Below are positions 35,837-47,656 of a stretch of DNA of 64,000 nt, piece after piece. Under the pieces are notes generated by a model. It did no database searches. It saw only the letters and a list, made by a program, of their open reading frames with translations, and was not told the origin of the DNA. Both the position numbers and the translations under genes were made by a program. Source of the stretch: Escallonia rubra (lineage: Eukaryota > Streptophyta > Magnoliopsida > Escalloniales > Escalloniaceae); NCBI GenBank assembly GCA_033065855.1, contig JAVXUO010002762.1, forward strand, positions 857,351 to 921,350. The letters are read 5' to 3'. Position 1 is the first letter of the stretch. Every line of letters starts with the position of its first letter.

Positions 35837-38800
35837 ATGGTGAAGCTTACAATGATTGCTCGTGTTACTGATGGGCTTCCACTAGCAGAGGGACTAGATG
35901 ATGGCCGTGATGTGCAAGATGCTGAACTCTACAAACAGCAAGTCAAATCCTTGTTTAAGAATCTCTCACGAGGCCACAATGAAGCTTCAAGGATGTCTGT
36001 TGAGACTGGCCCTTACATCTTTCAGTATCCTTATGCAGCATGTCAGAATGATTCTTTATCATTAGTTTCAAGTTAATACTTGGCAGACACTTTGGGTGCC
36101 ATGAGCTCTCTCCTAATTTTGTTTGTGCTGTAAAAGCTAGAAGTTCTTTTGTAGTCACAGTATGGGAACATTTTTTCGGATACTTTTGTAGTGCTTAACT
36201 GCATTATACACACACACAAATCCCTTTCTTTAGAGTTAATGATGCACTGTCACTAGAAACCTGATTTAGCTTAATTATTCTCCAAAATACTAGTGAGTCT
36301 TTTTTATTTAGCCGACCCGAACTAGTTTGGGACAAAGGCTTGGGTGATGATGGTGGCTAGTGATAGTCTTTATATGCATTGGAGTCTTCTGTGTTCCTAT
36401 TTCTCTTGTGGAAGCTGCTTAAGCTCTATGTAACTGTGAGGGCATGCATCTTCTTCTGAACAATCCTTTGTTTTAATGTAGATGGAGGATTTGATAGTAG
36501 TTCTTCACTCTAAGATGACAAAATTGTAATCTGTGGTTCGGTTGTAATGTTAAGTATAAACATCTCTGACATGCGAATTCTTGGTGTGTGTAATATTTTT
36601 GATGATACAAAGATACTAAATTGTATGATGAGTTTTTTTTTCCATTTAGAAAATTGATTTAGTATGAGTTTCATTTTCTTTGCCTTTGCTTGAGTTTGAA
36701 TATTATCTTCACTCTGTAGCTAATTGCCCATTTTATTGTTTAAAGGACCTCTGCTTCTTCCCTGCTCATATTGATACGCGTATGTGTACATGGGTGGCAC
36801 ATGTGTGTTCGTGAATATTTAGGCGTCTCCTTCTGTGCTCAAACTGTTCTTCACTGTCATGCATGAGATGTAGAGGGTGACTATTGTCAATGTAGTAACT
36901 CATGCTTTCCTCCTTTTTTTCCCCTCTCTTGAAGAAATGTTTAACTTGCGAGACTTTTATTACATGGAGTCTTCATAATGTTAGTTGGCCTTGAGACATA
37001 AGAAGTATGTTATGTATTGACTCAAATGCATGCTCTAAGCCTAACATTAACTAGGCGGATATATCATAAGGATTGAGGCGAATGAACTCTTTGATTTTTA
37101 TGCACAGGCCGCCAGGGACAAATTTTATGATGGGGCAGTAGCGCTGAATGATAGTATCTCCAATTTTAACGCACAAATCTTCTATTACCTTCATGTTCTC
37201 CTTTGCTTGTCTTTCTATTCAAATATCAAGAGTGGACCTCTTTCTACTACATTTTTCTTAACCTAGGCTCCAGTTATATTATTGAAGGGTGTGTGTGCTA
37301 TCTGACAATGTGCAATCGTGCTTATCCCAAGAAACTTGCCTTTCTATTCAAATATCAAGAGTGGACCTCTTTCTACTACATTTAGCTTTAAATTGATTTA
37401 GTATGAGTTTCAGCTTCTTTGCCTTTGCTTGAGTTTGAATATTTTCTTCACTCTGTAGCTAATTGCCCATTTTTTTTTGTTAAAAAGACCTCTGCTTCTT
37501 CCCTGCTCATATTGATACGCGTATGTTTACATAGGTGGCACATGTGTGTTCGTGAATATTTAGGCGTCTCCTTCTGTGCTCAAACTGTTCTTCACTGTCA
37601 TGCATGAGATGTAGAGGGTGACTATTGTCAATGTAGTAACTCGTGCTTTCCTCCTTTTCCCCCCCTCTAATGATGAAATGTTTAACTTGCGAGACTTTAT
37701 TACATGGAGTCTTCATAATGTTAGTTGGCTTTGAGACATAAGAAGTATGTTATGTATTGACTCAAATGCATGCTCTAAGCCTAACATTAACTAGGCGGAT
37801 ATATCATAAGGATTGAGGCGAATGAACTCTTTGATTTTTATGCACAGGCCGCCAGGGACAAATTCTATGATGGGGCAGTAGCGCTGAATGATAGTATCTC
37901 CAATTTTAACGCACAAATCTTCTATTACCTTCATGTTCTCCTTTGCTTGTCTTTCTATTCAAATATCAAGAGTGGACCTCTTTCTACTACATTTTTCTTA
38001 ACCTAGGCTCCAGTTATATTATTGAAGGGCGTGTGTGCTATTTGACAATGTGCGATCGTGCTTATCCCAAGAAACTTGCCTTTCAATACCTGGAAGATCT
38101 TAAGAACGAATTTGAGCGTATCAATGGGAGTCAAATTGAAACAGCTGCAAGGCCTTATGCCTTCATAAAATTTGGTAGAATCTACTTCTTCTCTATAGTC
38201 TTTACATTTCTGTTCTCTCAATTGGTATTGCTTTTGCCTTGTGTTTCACAGATACGTTTATACAGAAAACAAAGAAATTGTACCAGGACACAAATACTCA
38301 GCGGAATATCTCTAAGCTGAATGATGAACTATATGAAGTTCACCAAATAATGACTCGCAATGTACAAGAAGTTCTTGGTGTTGGTGAAAAGTTGGACCGT
38401 AAGTTTTTCGTTTCTTTTTATTGGTCACAGAAAAAACTTGATTAGCATGCTTTGTGGGATAGCTCTATGTTAGGTTTTATGCTGTGAGAAATGGTTTTGA
38501 GAATGCATGTGTTTATTGTCCTAGCTTGCCTCTTTATTTGTTGTTCTTTTCCCTTTGCAATCAGTCAGCAGCATCTAAATATTGCATCTTGTGCCTTTAT
38601 AGTACCATATGGCGATCAACCTGGTATGCTTCTGTGCTACTTTTGAATCAGTTTCGCAATTCTCTTAGCTAGGAATGTGTTTAAAGACACAACACAGTTC
38701 ATGACCAAACAGTGAACAGCTAAATCTGCTTAGTTTCCATGTGATGGGAGCTCAGTGGTAGATTTTAGGTTGGGCAGACCTTTGTGTTTGGGTTGTACAT

Positions 38801-40905
38801 GGGCTTCTGAACTACTTGAAATAAATTTTTTGGATAGAGTGCTCATCAGGTCTAAAAAGTAGCTTTGGAACAAATGAGTGGACTTAAGAGTTGTCTGTAT
38901 AGCTCCATCTTCCCGTCGTTTGCAATGAGCTTCTTATTTAGATTCAGCAGCCCTGCCTAAGAATGGGAAACGACCTTGGGAAATGGTAAAGTTGGAAATT
39001 TTAACTTGTGAAGTGGCAAGATAGATTTGCCAGGGTGTGTACTGAAGTTATTTTGGAGAAAGGTAGATTTCTCTTTTCTTTAACGATGCTATATGTCCTT
39101 TTGACGTTTGGTGTCATTATTTAACTCTTCTAAAGAACTTGTACATTAAGAGTGAACAACCTCCATGTGATGACACAGCAAGTTGTAATGACACCTTCAT
39201 GCTCAACTTTCCATCATCGGTTCTATGGGCACCCAACCTCTGCTGTTTTGAAATTAGCCACATACAATTCATGAAGAAAGTACATCGGCAAGTTAGAAGA
39301 GAGTTAAAAGCTTTGAAGACTGTCGGGATTGAAGCATCCCTAAAATCAATGTCGTTTTTCAACTTCCAAATAGTCAGAAAGCATATGATCTAAATTTTCA
39401 ACAGCGAATATGTGATAGTGTAATTGTGACATCTGATGGCTTTATATGTTAAGTTCCGTTTTCCTTATAATCATATCCATATTTAGACAAGGTTGTTTGA
39501 CATTTTCAAACGCGAAAGAGGGGGGGGGGGGTTATTGAGGTTTTTTTTGCTAATACCTCCTACATGGACAAGCAAAATGGGAGTGGAGAAATGCAATAGA
39601 AATTGGGATGTCATTACTGGACACGTTCCAAATCGGAGCTTGCATCCCTTTTCTCTAACATCTGAAATCAAACCTTAATAATCCTCTTCCTTCCTAATAT
39701 TAAAGTGACACAGTCACTGTGCAACGATTATCGCTATTTGTTAATGCTTATTATTGAAATCTTCTTCTTGCTTGTTTCTTTGCGATAAGTAGTGCATCTC
39801 ACTGTTGGTGATCACTAACAATTAGTGCATCTCACTGTTGGTGATCACTAACAACTCTTTTGCTTGTAGTCATTCAAATCTTTGAGTGGTTGTAAAGGCT
39901 GCAAATAGGATAAGTTATACTCTGTAGAAGTGTAATCACCAAATTGAGTTCGATTCAACACTTGGAATTTTATTTGAAGTTGTATGACATCAAGGGATCA
40001 CATTTTTATCCTTGTCATTACTATGTCATATATTTGCTATTTGATTGTCTGGAGTTTTCCTAAACATTAAGTTGAAAAGATGAGAGTGAGTGCTTATTCA
40101 CCTGTAAATAAGTAATTATGTCGACTTGATCCTTTACCCTCCTTATAATGCTCATGCCTCATTCTGTTTGGTATTCTTTTTCCGCATTTGATCCTCTTGA
40201 TGTATTTCAAGTGCTTCTTTTATCTTTTGTTCTGGTTTGTTCTGATACCAACCTTTTGCAGAGGTCAGTCAGATGTCTAGCCGTTTGACATCCGAATCTC
40301 GCATATATGCTGATAAAGCGAGAGATTTAAATAGGCAGGTTAGTATGTTCAAATTAAAGGGTACTTATGTTGTTTCGATGTGAAGTTCAGATCTATTCTT
40401 AGCAACTCTTTTGGAACTTCCATTGGGCATTAAGTCAATTTACTGAGCCATTCTAAACTGAATGCTTAGAATAGAGGAAAGTACAACAGGGCATGCCAGT
40501 CCAGGTAATATCAAGTGGATGATTTGAACAGTGCTGTAGGAATGCTGTATTTCAGTTTGTGGTGTGGGATTAGACTTTCTTATGGCTGATTCTAGTTTTT
40601 GTTGTGGAGTGAGATTATTAGTAATTTAAGCATTCTGGTTTTACAGCATTGCCACTGATGGTAATTGTGATTAGGATCTACTATATAGCACCTTGTGCTG
40701 ATGGACGCCCAATTTTAATCTACTCGTCCTCTTTTCAAATGATTGTTTCTGAAGGCATTGCGTTACCCCTGTGTTTGGTGTATTGCTCTTAATGATTTTG
40801 CTTTGACATTGTTTACTGCAGGCTTTGATAAAGAAATGGGCCCCTGTTGCAATTGTTCTCGGAGTTGTTTTCCTCCTCTTCTGGGTCAAAAAGAAGATTT
40901 GGTGA
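35837..40905 (+). CDS. SEC22: SEC22 longin-type R-SNARE, five coding exons
   Basis: SNARE of ER-Golgi vesicle traffic, a partner of ER and cis-Golgi Q-SNAREs. Exons: 35837-36024, 38014-38174, 38252-38398, 40262-40338 and 40822-40905, total 657 nt, 218 residues, the usual plant length. The longin domain opens MVKLTMIARVTDGLPLAEG and continues in exon 2 with YIIEGRVCYLTMCDRAYPKK. The SNARE coiled coil spans exons 3-5 (KLNDELYEVHQIMTRNVQEV, GEKLDQVSQMSSRLTSES). A C-terminal anchor follows (WAPVAIVLGVVFLLFWV with KKKIW tail). Where animal and yeast Sec22 have the zero-layer Arg, this protein reads GVGEKL; I believe other plant SEC22s do too. Intron 1 carries a 740-bp duplication that includes part of exon 2. 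The gene converges with KAS II. Confidence 0.95.
36651..38083 (+). repeat. 740-bp tandem duplication in SEC22 intron 1, with a partial exon 2
   Basis: Copy A (36651-37344) and copy B (37391-38083) align at an offset of 740 bp with few differences. Both include the 'tgatacgcgtatgt' segment, 'ccgccagggacaaatt', and the exon 2 acceptor 'ggctccag'. Copy A stops in mid-exon at 'gcctttc' (37344) and then jumps back to a second copy of 37212-37253. The pseudo-exon 37274-37344 has two coding changes in conserved residues (EGRVCY to EGCVCY, MCDRAY to MCNRAY). Confidence 0.9.
39791..39856. repeat. 33-bp tandem duplication in SEC22 intron 3
   Basis: The unit beginning 'agtgcatctcactgttggtg' occurs at 39791 and 39824, followed by 'atcactaacaa' each time. 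Confidence 0.9.
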
Positions 40906-42283
40906 TTCTGCCATTATTAGTACACTTTCTTGAAGTTTCTTTTGCCAAAAGGACCCAGTGGAAGTATCCTCAAACCAGGATTTCACATTTGCTGCATATG
41001 ATTCATGTGAATTCATGTGAACACTTGTCATCTTACAAGGTGACTGGGAGGCTTTATTATGGCAAAAGTTCAATACACAGACTGGCCTTGTGGGGGTTGC
41101 TCCAAATCAGGCCATATGGAAAATGATAGGGCCAGTTCAGAAGCCAAAACATGTTAATGAATGTTGAGAAAGTTCATTATCTTATGGTGTACAGATTTTA
41201 AAGATTTATATTCACACTATTATTCTAATTTCCTCTAACCTTGAGCATATTACGTAGCCAGAAAAAAGGTTAGCGTAGTACACAACACCGCTCTTTGAAG
41301 CAGAGCCAATGTAGCCAAGTTAGGAACCAAGGCTGACACATGATTCGCCATATCGCTGACCATACCGAACCAGTATTTGCTATTGCGCATCACTTTTGCC
41401 TTTTTTGTACTGTATCTTTTACATTTCATATCGTTAAAAATACCATTCTATACTTGCCGGTACAGCCGTACAGATGATACCGATCGAGAATTATGTCCCG
41501 TCTGTGATATTGTGTTTTCTACCGGTTTCTTAAAGAGGTAGTAGTTGCAAATTTTGTTGAAAAAGTTAATAAATTGGGCATATGAAGACTAAATAGAAAA
41601 TACCCTAGGTTTTATTACATCGATTAAAGTCTCTGTAACTTTTTCCTCACAATATTCATTACCATATGCAAAATCTTCCCCGGTAAGCTTTCAAACTTTA
41701 TTGCAATTTTCAGCTTGCTTTTACTTTTTATCTTAGCTTTGATTTATATCATATAACTGAAAGCTTTCATCAGAACCTTTGATCGATTTGATTGACTGCT
41801 TTATATAAACAAACAGAGCTTATTTCTGAACTCAAAGATGTTATTCTTGAACAAAGAATAAATTCTTTTATAAGAATTCACTAATAAGATAGTTGAAAAA
41901 GAGATGTAATTCTATAGAAAGTAATTTAATTGAATAAGTTATTTATTTCTAATACCAACAACAAACAACTTACAAACTAAGATAATTCAAGCTGTATAAG
42001 AACAAATTTTTTATTTTATATGTATATACTTTATATCACTGATAAATGAGCATCATTTATGTGATTAATATACTAAAAATTCAAGATGGTGCCATTTCGT
42101 AACATTTAAAATCCGTACGTACTCCGAATACGGTATTTATAACTATGAGCAAAGTTATAAGCAGCAAACAAATGACACCGGAACGGGCTTTTGCAAGAAT
42201 ACCACTTTGCTTTTGCATTTCATTCTCATTCTTCCCTTTTGTGCACTTGAGTATAACACCAATATACTAACATCCAGTATCAT
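40906..42283. other. Intergenic region between SEC22 and KAS II (tail to tail)
   Basis: Contains the SEC22 3' untranslated region at its left and probably the KAS II polyadenylation site at its right. No repeat or gene recognised. Confidence 0.5.
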
Positions 42284-42342
42284 GTGCTCCTCTCAAACAG
42301 AACAATCATTGTTCTGTTGATTGTTCTGTTTGAGAGGAGCAC
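42284..42342 (-). promoter_or_regulatory. Perfect 25-bp-stem hairpin in the presumed KAS II 3' UTR
   Basis: Left arm 42284-42308 and right arm 42318-42342 are perfect reverse complements over 25 bp (outer bases GTGCTCCTCTC / GAGAGGAGCAC), with a 9-base loop that itself repeats part of the stem (ttgttctgt). It lies 30 bp after the KAS II stop codon at 42372, so a KAS II transcript would carry it. Function unknown: a stability or processing element, a small-RNA source or a mutational foldback. Confidence 0.9.
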
Positions 42343-42371
42343 AAATTATTTCGACTTGTTCGGGATTGAAG

Positions 42372-45300
42372 CTATCCGTCTCTGTAAGGGGCGAATAAGA
42401 TGGATGAATTGTGTCCCCCAAAGCCGAATGAGTTGGACAATGCCACATTTATGTCCAAACGTTCCATCTTGGGACCGACCAGCACATTCATATCCTGGTT
42501 TCATTGATCATCACAGCAACAGTAATGTTATAACAAGAAGTGATAGGGGTGCGGGCCTATTAAGCTGCAGAATTGATACTGTTGGCTAGACAGAGTCGAG
42601 ATAATAGTCGTCGTCAATAAGGATATTTACCATGCCTTTCTCAGGATTTATGAGGTTGATGTTTGGATGGATCCAACCTGTCTGTATGGCCTGCATTTTA
42701 AGGGGAAACGAGTCAAGGATTAGCAAATACACATAAAAGGCAACTAAGGCGGGATAGGTGCGTGAATCGTCACAATTAGAAGACTGAAAGCACCAGTTTA
42801 TCTTTTCTCATTACAGCCATTTTTTGTCGAGAAACAAGATAATTGACTCCCTTCCATCAGTAATCTGCAGCGGTACAGAGCAAATTTTCTCAGCTCATGT
42901 ATCAGAGCCTTTCAGTCCATGATCCGAGTGTGAATTCCAAGCAGACCTTTAAAAAAATTTGTCTAGTGGAGGCCCCTGCCCTTCACTATAAACGGAACTA
43001 TCATTAACAGTTGGTGTTTTATCCTGGACAGATGTAACTGGACATGCCCAAACTAGAAATTCACTCTGGCCGGATGATTACCCCTGCTAGGTAAAAGAGC
43101 TAGTTGGAAATCAAAGTATAGCTTAGAAATTCAGTCTGCACAAGTCACAGGGTATCTCGAAATCACATGTTCATTACCAAAAAACACACAGGTTCAATAC
43201 CGCTGCTGAGATTATTCATTTCATTGTGAACGAATAAGAGGGCACAACACGAGTAATAATTTTGCAGAAGCTTGTACTCTTTCCCCATTCTTCATATGAA
43301 AGAATCCAACTTTCTCCCCCTCCTCCATCATTACTTTTTCTTTGTCTAAATTTCTGAATATTTTCATTTTTTGACCAAGGAAAGATGGTTTTGTTTTCTC
43401 CCCCATTGCCTAGTCTAACTTTGAAGACGTGTTTCTTTCATCTCCAACATTATGTGACAGTGTCCATAGCATTCCCATTTGAGACAAGGCTTCTCTCTTC
43501 TACATGGTTAAGCTTTGAGACTGCATAAATAACATCATGGCAGAATACAAAATTACCTTAATGGTTGCAACAGCCTCTACAGCGCCAGCAGCCCCTAGCA
43601 AGTGACCAATCATGGATTTTGTGGAGTTAATTCTCAGCTGCAAGAATCAGAGGTCATATTAAGCATTCCAGGAAGGTAGGAAATGATTGCAGTAGAATCA
43701 TGGACTAGAGTAATTTGCCAGTGCATCCAGTTTACCACAGGATTTTGCCCAAAACAACGAATAATAGCTTCATATTCCTTCAGGTCACTAGATGGTGTTG
43801 ATGTGGCGTGTGCATTTACATAATTGACATCTTCCCTGGCTACCCCAGATTGAGCTAAGGCCTTTTCTATGCATTGAACGATTCCTGTACCTGAATTTAA
43901 TAAGGAAAATAGTTGACATTAGTTAGCATTCATTTGTGAACAGACGCTTTGCCCGATTTCGATCAATATGTGATTTCAAACTTCATCTGCTGAGAAATGT
44001 TTCACCAAACTGAATGTTGCATGTATCATCAACAATGATTCATAACCAAACTGAATGTTGCATGTATCATCAACAATGATTCATAAGCTTGCAAAAAAAT
44101 TTGACTGGTCTCATATACTCATGGACAAGACTCAAACATGTGTAACTTTCAATGCTGCAAGTATGTGGCAAGCTTACCATCGGGGTGAGGCTCAGTCAGG
44201 TGATAAGCATCACAAGTGAAACTTCCTCCCAAAAACTCCGCATAAATATTTGCTCCTCTTTCCTATCACATTAAAGATAACATGAGATTAAGCTAAAAGG
44301 ACCATAGCCATATGGCATATCTTGAAAAACCCTCAATACCTACCTTGGCATGTTCTAGTTCTTCTAGAAGCAGAACACCAGCTCCTTCTCCCATAACAAA
44401 TCCATCGCGACTCTGCTCAGTCAGAAAACCAACTGACGATTGAGGGTAACATAGAAAATAGATTATAGAGCAGAAGGGTGTGAATTTAAATACCAGAAAA
44501 GGTTAAAGAAGTGTTAGCTAAAGTGACAGTTCCATTTGTACAAAACCCGCTATGAACTTCATAACCTTAAACCAATCCACTTGTTAAGTGTATCGATTTT
44601 GTGAAACCTTGTTAAGTACTAATAAATTTCCCGTGTTCTGGGTAGCACATGCTTTAACAAGCTTTTTACCTCAACCCTTTAGATATCTCCTTTTGAAAAG
44701 CCTATTTATCCTGGTTTTTCAGTCACGCTAAAGAAAGTGTATTATGACATTCCTGCGATCACTGGGTAAGTTTCCATAACGTTATAATTACATGAAGACT
44801 TGATTGAAACTCACTTGATCAAAATAAAACATGAACAACAAACAGAAAATTAAACATAACAAAGATGAAAAAAGTTTAATGCAATACACTATCCCAAGGG
44901 CATGAAGCTCTGCTTGGATCGTTATTTCTCTGTGAAAGAGCTCTGCATGCCACAAAACCTCCCAATCCTGCAATTAAGAAATTCTATTAAAATTAGATGA
45001 TCATGCATCATCAATACGAGTAAGTTTGAGTCATATCCTGATTGAGATACTAGTACCTATAGGAATAATTGCTGCATCAGAACCGCCACAAAGCATCAAA
45101 TCCTGCCAGTTTTCATGCATTTGGAACAAAACAATTAGAATGCCTGGGCAGTGAGGGAAGCATGATCTATGAAGATCTTAAGTAAATTGTACAAATTAAT
45201 AGCTCAACGCTAAGACAAAGTGCTAGGGAGCATATTTGGCTGCTTACAGTTTCACCTCTAACAATGTGATTTGCTGCGTTAAGTATACAGAAGTTGCTGG

Positions 45301-47641
45301 TTGCACAAGCTGTAGAGATTGAGTAGTTTGGGCCCATCCAACCCTGTACTAGGGCAATCACGAAACAGCTACAATTTTTGCATCAACAATTTAAAGTCAT
45401 GATAAAGTAGTCTTAATATCCAGCAACTTTGAACAGCTTACCAAGTCCATTGCCAGTATGGCTGAACCCATATTTGTTGTTGCAAAAGGTACACAGAAGG
45501 GATTCATCTTCTTGTATGAAACCTGTAAAGCTTCTATCGCATCGTTAAAAACCTGTTCAAGGTGTAACCAGTAAATTTTAGAAACGCAATCAGTGGCATT
45601 TTGATTGAGATTTTGATATATGAAACTGAACTAGGGACCATTCGACCTGTACCGGGGAACTCGTACAAAAAGACCTTCAATGTTACGGTTTTCTACCGGC
45701 CTTTAAATTAAGACAACGATTACTGCAGAAGGTGAGCTTCAAACTGACCTTCATGCCCCCTAGGGCAGAACCTATCAAAATTCCACATTTGGCTTTGTCT
45801 AACTTGTCCATTACATCTTTTGTGACTCCAGCATCTGCCAAAGCTTTCTTGCCAGCGGTGAGCAAGTAAAGCATAAACTTGTCTGCCCGTTTTGAAAGTT
45901 TTGGTGCAACCCATCCTTCAGCTGAGAAAGACTTGATTTCCCCTGCAATTCTCTGTTATAAGGAAGACTATCATTAACATAGTGCCTTTCAGTGGGAAAA
46001 TACTTCAAAATTAAGCAGAACCAATTAGGACACTGGAAATATCGAGAAGGGTTTACTGTGGGAAACTGAGCACAGTCAAAGGCCTCGATCTCACTTATGC
46101 CACTAACACCATCAAGAAGGTTATTGTAGAACACATCAGCATCATGGCCAACTGGAGTTACGACACCCATTCCTGTAACGACAACCCGCCTATTCTTTAT
46201 TGGAGGTTTCTTCTTTGTTGTGGTTTCCTTTGCATGTTGCACAGCCACAGCCACGGTTTTACCTAGAACAACAATGCATTAGCCTTTAAGGTCACTGTGT
46301 GGTAGCTATGATGATCAGCAACATAACATGTAAAGTGAGTCAAATTCACACTGCAATATCATACCTAATTACCTACAACACAAGAATTCAAGTTTAAAAG
46401 CTTGATGGTCAAAACTAGCATTTAATTACATTGTCCAAACAACTACTGAGATTGCAGCAATTCTTTCCATTTTCCACAGACTCACAGGAGAGATTCCCAG
46501 CTCAATCGCCAACTAAGCGGCTCCATTCCCAAATCGTTCGGCCGTTTGAAATTCACTATATTAAAACTTATCTTGCTGCACTTTTGGTGACCTTCAGACA
46601 AATCTTTGACTGATGAAAGTTGTTAAAGTTTGATCTCCCAAAACCCCTCCTAATTGATACTAACGTTACAGGACCAAGTCCAGAGATTAATTTTTATCTC
46701 GTGTGCACCTCCAATCTATGGGCATTACACCTCAAACATCAATTCATGAAAAGTTAATAGATGATTAGCTTCACCAACTTCATACCGCAAACTAAACAGA
46801 GATAAATGCGATCCAAAATTACACATCACACAGTTCATATCGATCAATGTTGTTATTCACAATCCTCCAACAGAAGCAACATGCAGACCATTCTCTCAGT
46901 TTCAAAATCTTTTCCCCTTTGACTTTTTTGCGAGTTTCTAGAAGAGAATTATAGCATGTGAAAGTTGATGCTGCTCTCTATTTTTGCGTTTGTTTGACTT
47001 TTCATAGAATACTAGTTTGATCTAGGTTGACTATTAGAGTTCAATCTAATGTTTATACGTTGAATCCTGCAACATGCAAATAATTTATTTGTAGATGCAC
47101 TCCATCCCCTTTGACTTTTTGTGAACATCTCGATGGTGAATGAACTCATACAACAGTTACAGATAAATTTGGTATGTTAAGTGATATGTACATGTTAAAA
47201 TTTGTAAAAAGTCAAAAGGGGACAAAAATTATGAAAAGAAAGAAAGTAAAAAAATTACACGGAAAGACTATCAGTACCTGAATGGACGAGCCTACTCGTT
47301 CGCCTCTGCCGGCGAGTCATCGGAAGAGTCTTCGGCCAGAAAATCGAGCTGGCTAATGAAGAAGACAAGCTTGGTGAACTGTAATACTCCTCGCACGGCT
47401 CGAAAGAACTCATCAAAGTTTGAATACCAGAGCCACAAAAGGACGACATCACAACACCCACGTTGCCAACACCGCCGCCGCAATGAGTCACCGTGCTTTT
47501 TCGCCTCGCCAGCCACTTAGGAGACTGGAACAAAGATGACGACGATGACTTGGCAACTGGGTCGCTTTTGCATGGCGTCGACATGCAAGCCGCCACGAGC
47601 CATGTACAGAGTGGAGGGACAACAGTGGGAAAAACCACCAT
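42372..47641 (-). CDS. KAS2: Plastid 3-oxoacyl-ACP synthase II (KAS II), 13 exons
   Basis: Condenses malonyl-ACP with palmitoyl-ACP in the plastid to start stearate synthesis. Exons (minus): 47641-47278, 46262-46057, 45952-45749, 45552-45442, 45343-45248, 45102-45057, 44967-44888, 44412-44344, 44262-44178, 43884-43736, 43637-43557, 42690-42631, 42494-42372; 1674 nt, 557 residues. Exon 1 is a Ser-rich transit peptide with the family motif [12 protein letters not shown]. The thiolase fold holds [15 protein letters not shown], the nucleophilic Cys in STACATSN, His in NAHATSTP, Lys and His in [14 protein letters not shown], and the C-terminal [25 protein letters not shown] and [16 protein letters not shown] favour KAS II over KAS I. 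The usual SRPWD reads SCPWD (Arg to Cys). If the last intron were retained, translation would end at a TAG near 42590 without GFGGHN. An in-frame ATG lies five codons upstream at 47656. Confidence 0.95.
44004..44085. repeat. 41-bp tandem duplication in a KAS II intron
   Basis: Two identical units starting 'accaaactgaatgttgcatg' at 44004 and 44045 lie between exons 9 and 10. Confidence 0.9.
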
Positions 47642-47656
47642 ATCTGCGGAGAACAA

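Noticed and set aside
39516-39531. G-run as a regulatory G-quadruplex
   Set aside because: A single long G-run without the further G-tracts needed; more likely a simple homopolymer.
42590-42690. KAS II truncated before GFGGHN
   Set aside because: At first the frame seems to end at a TAG near 42590, but a GTAAAT donor at 42630 and an acceptor before 42494 restore the conserved C-terminus.
42372-47641. KAS I instead of KAS II
   Set aside because: Exon 1 transit-peptide motif and [33 protein letters not shown] and [16 protein letters not shown] match KAS II; KAS I has different sequence at these positions.
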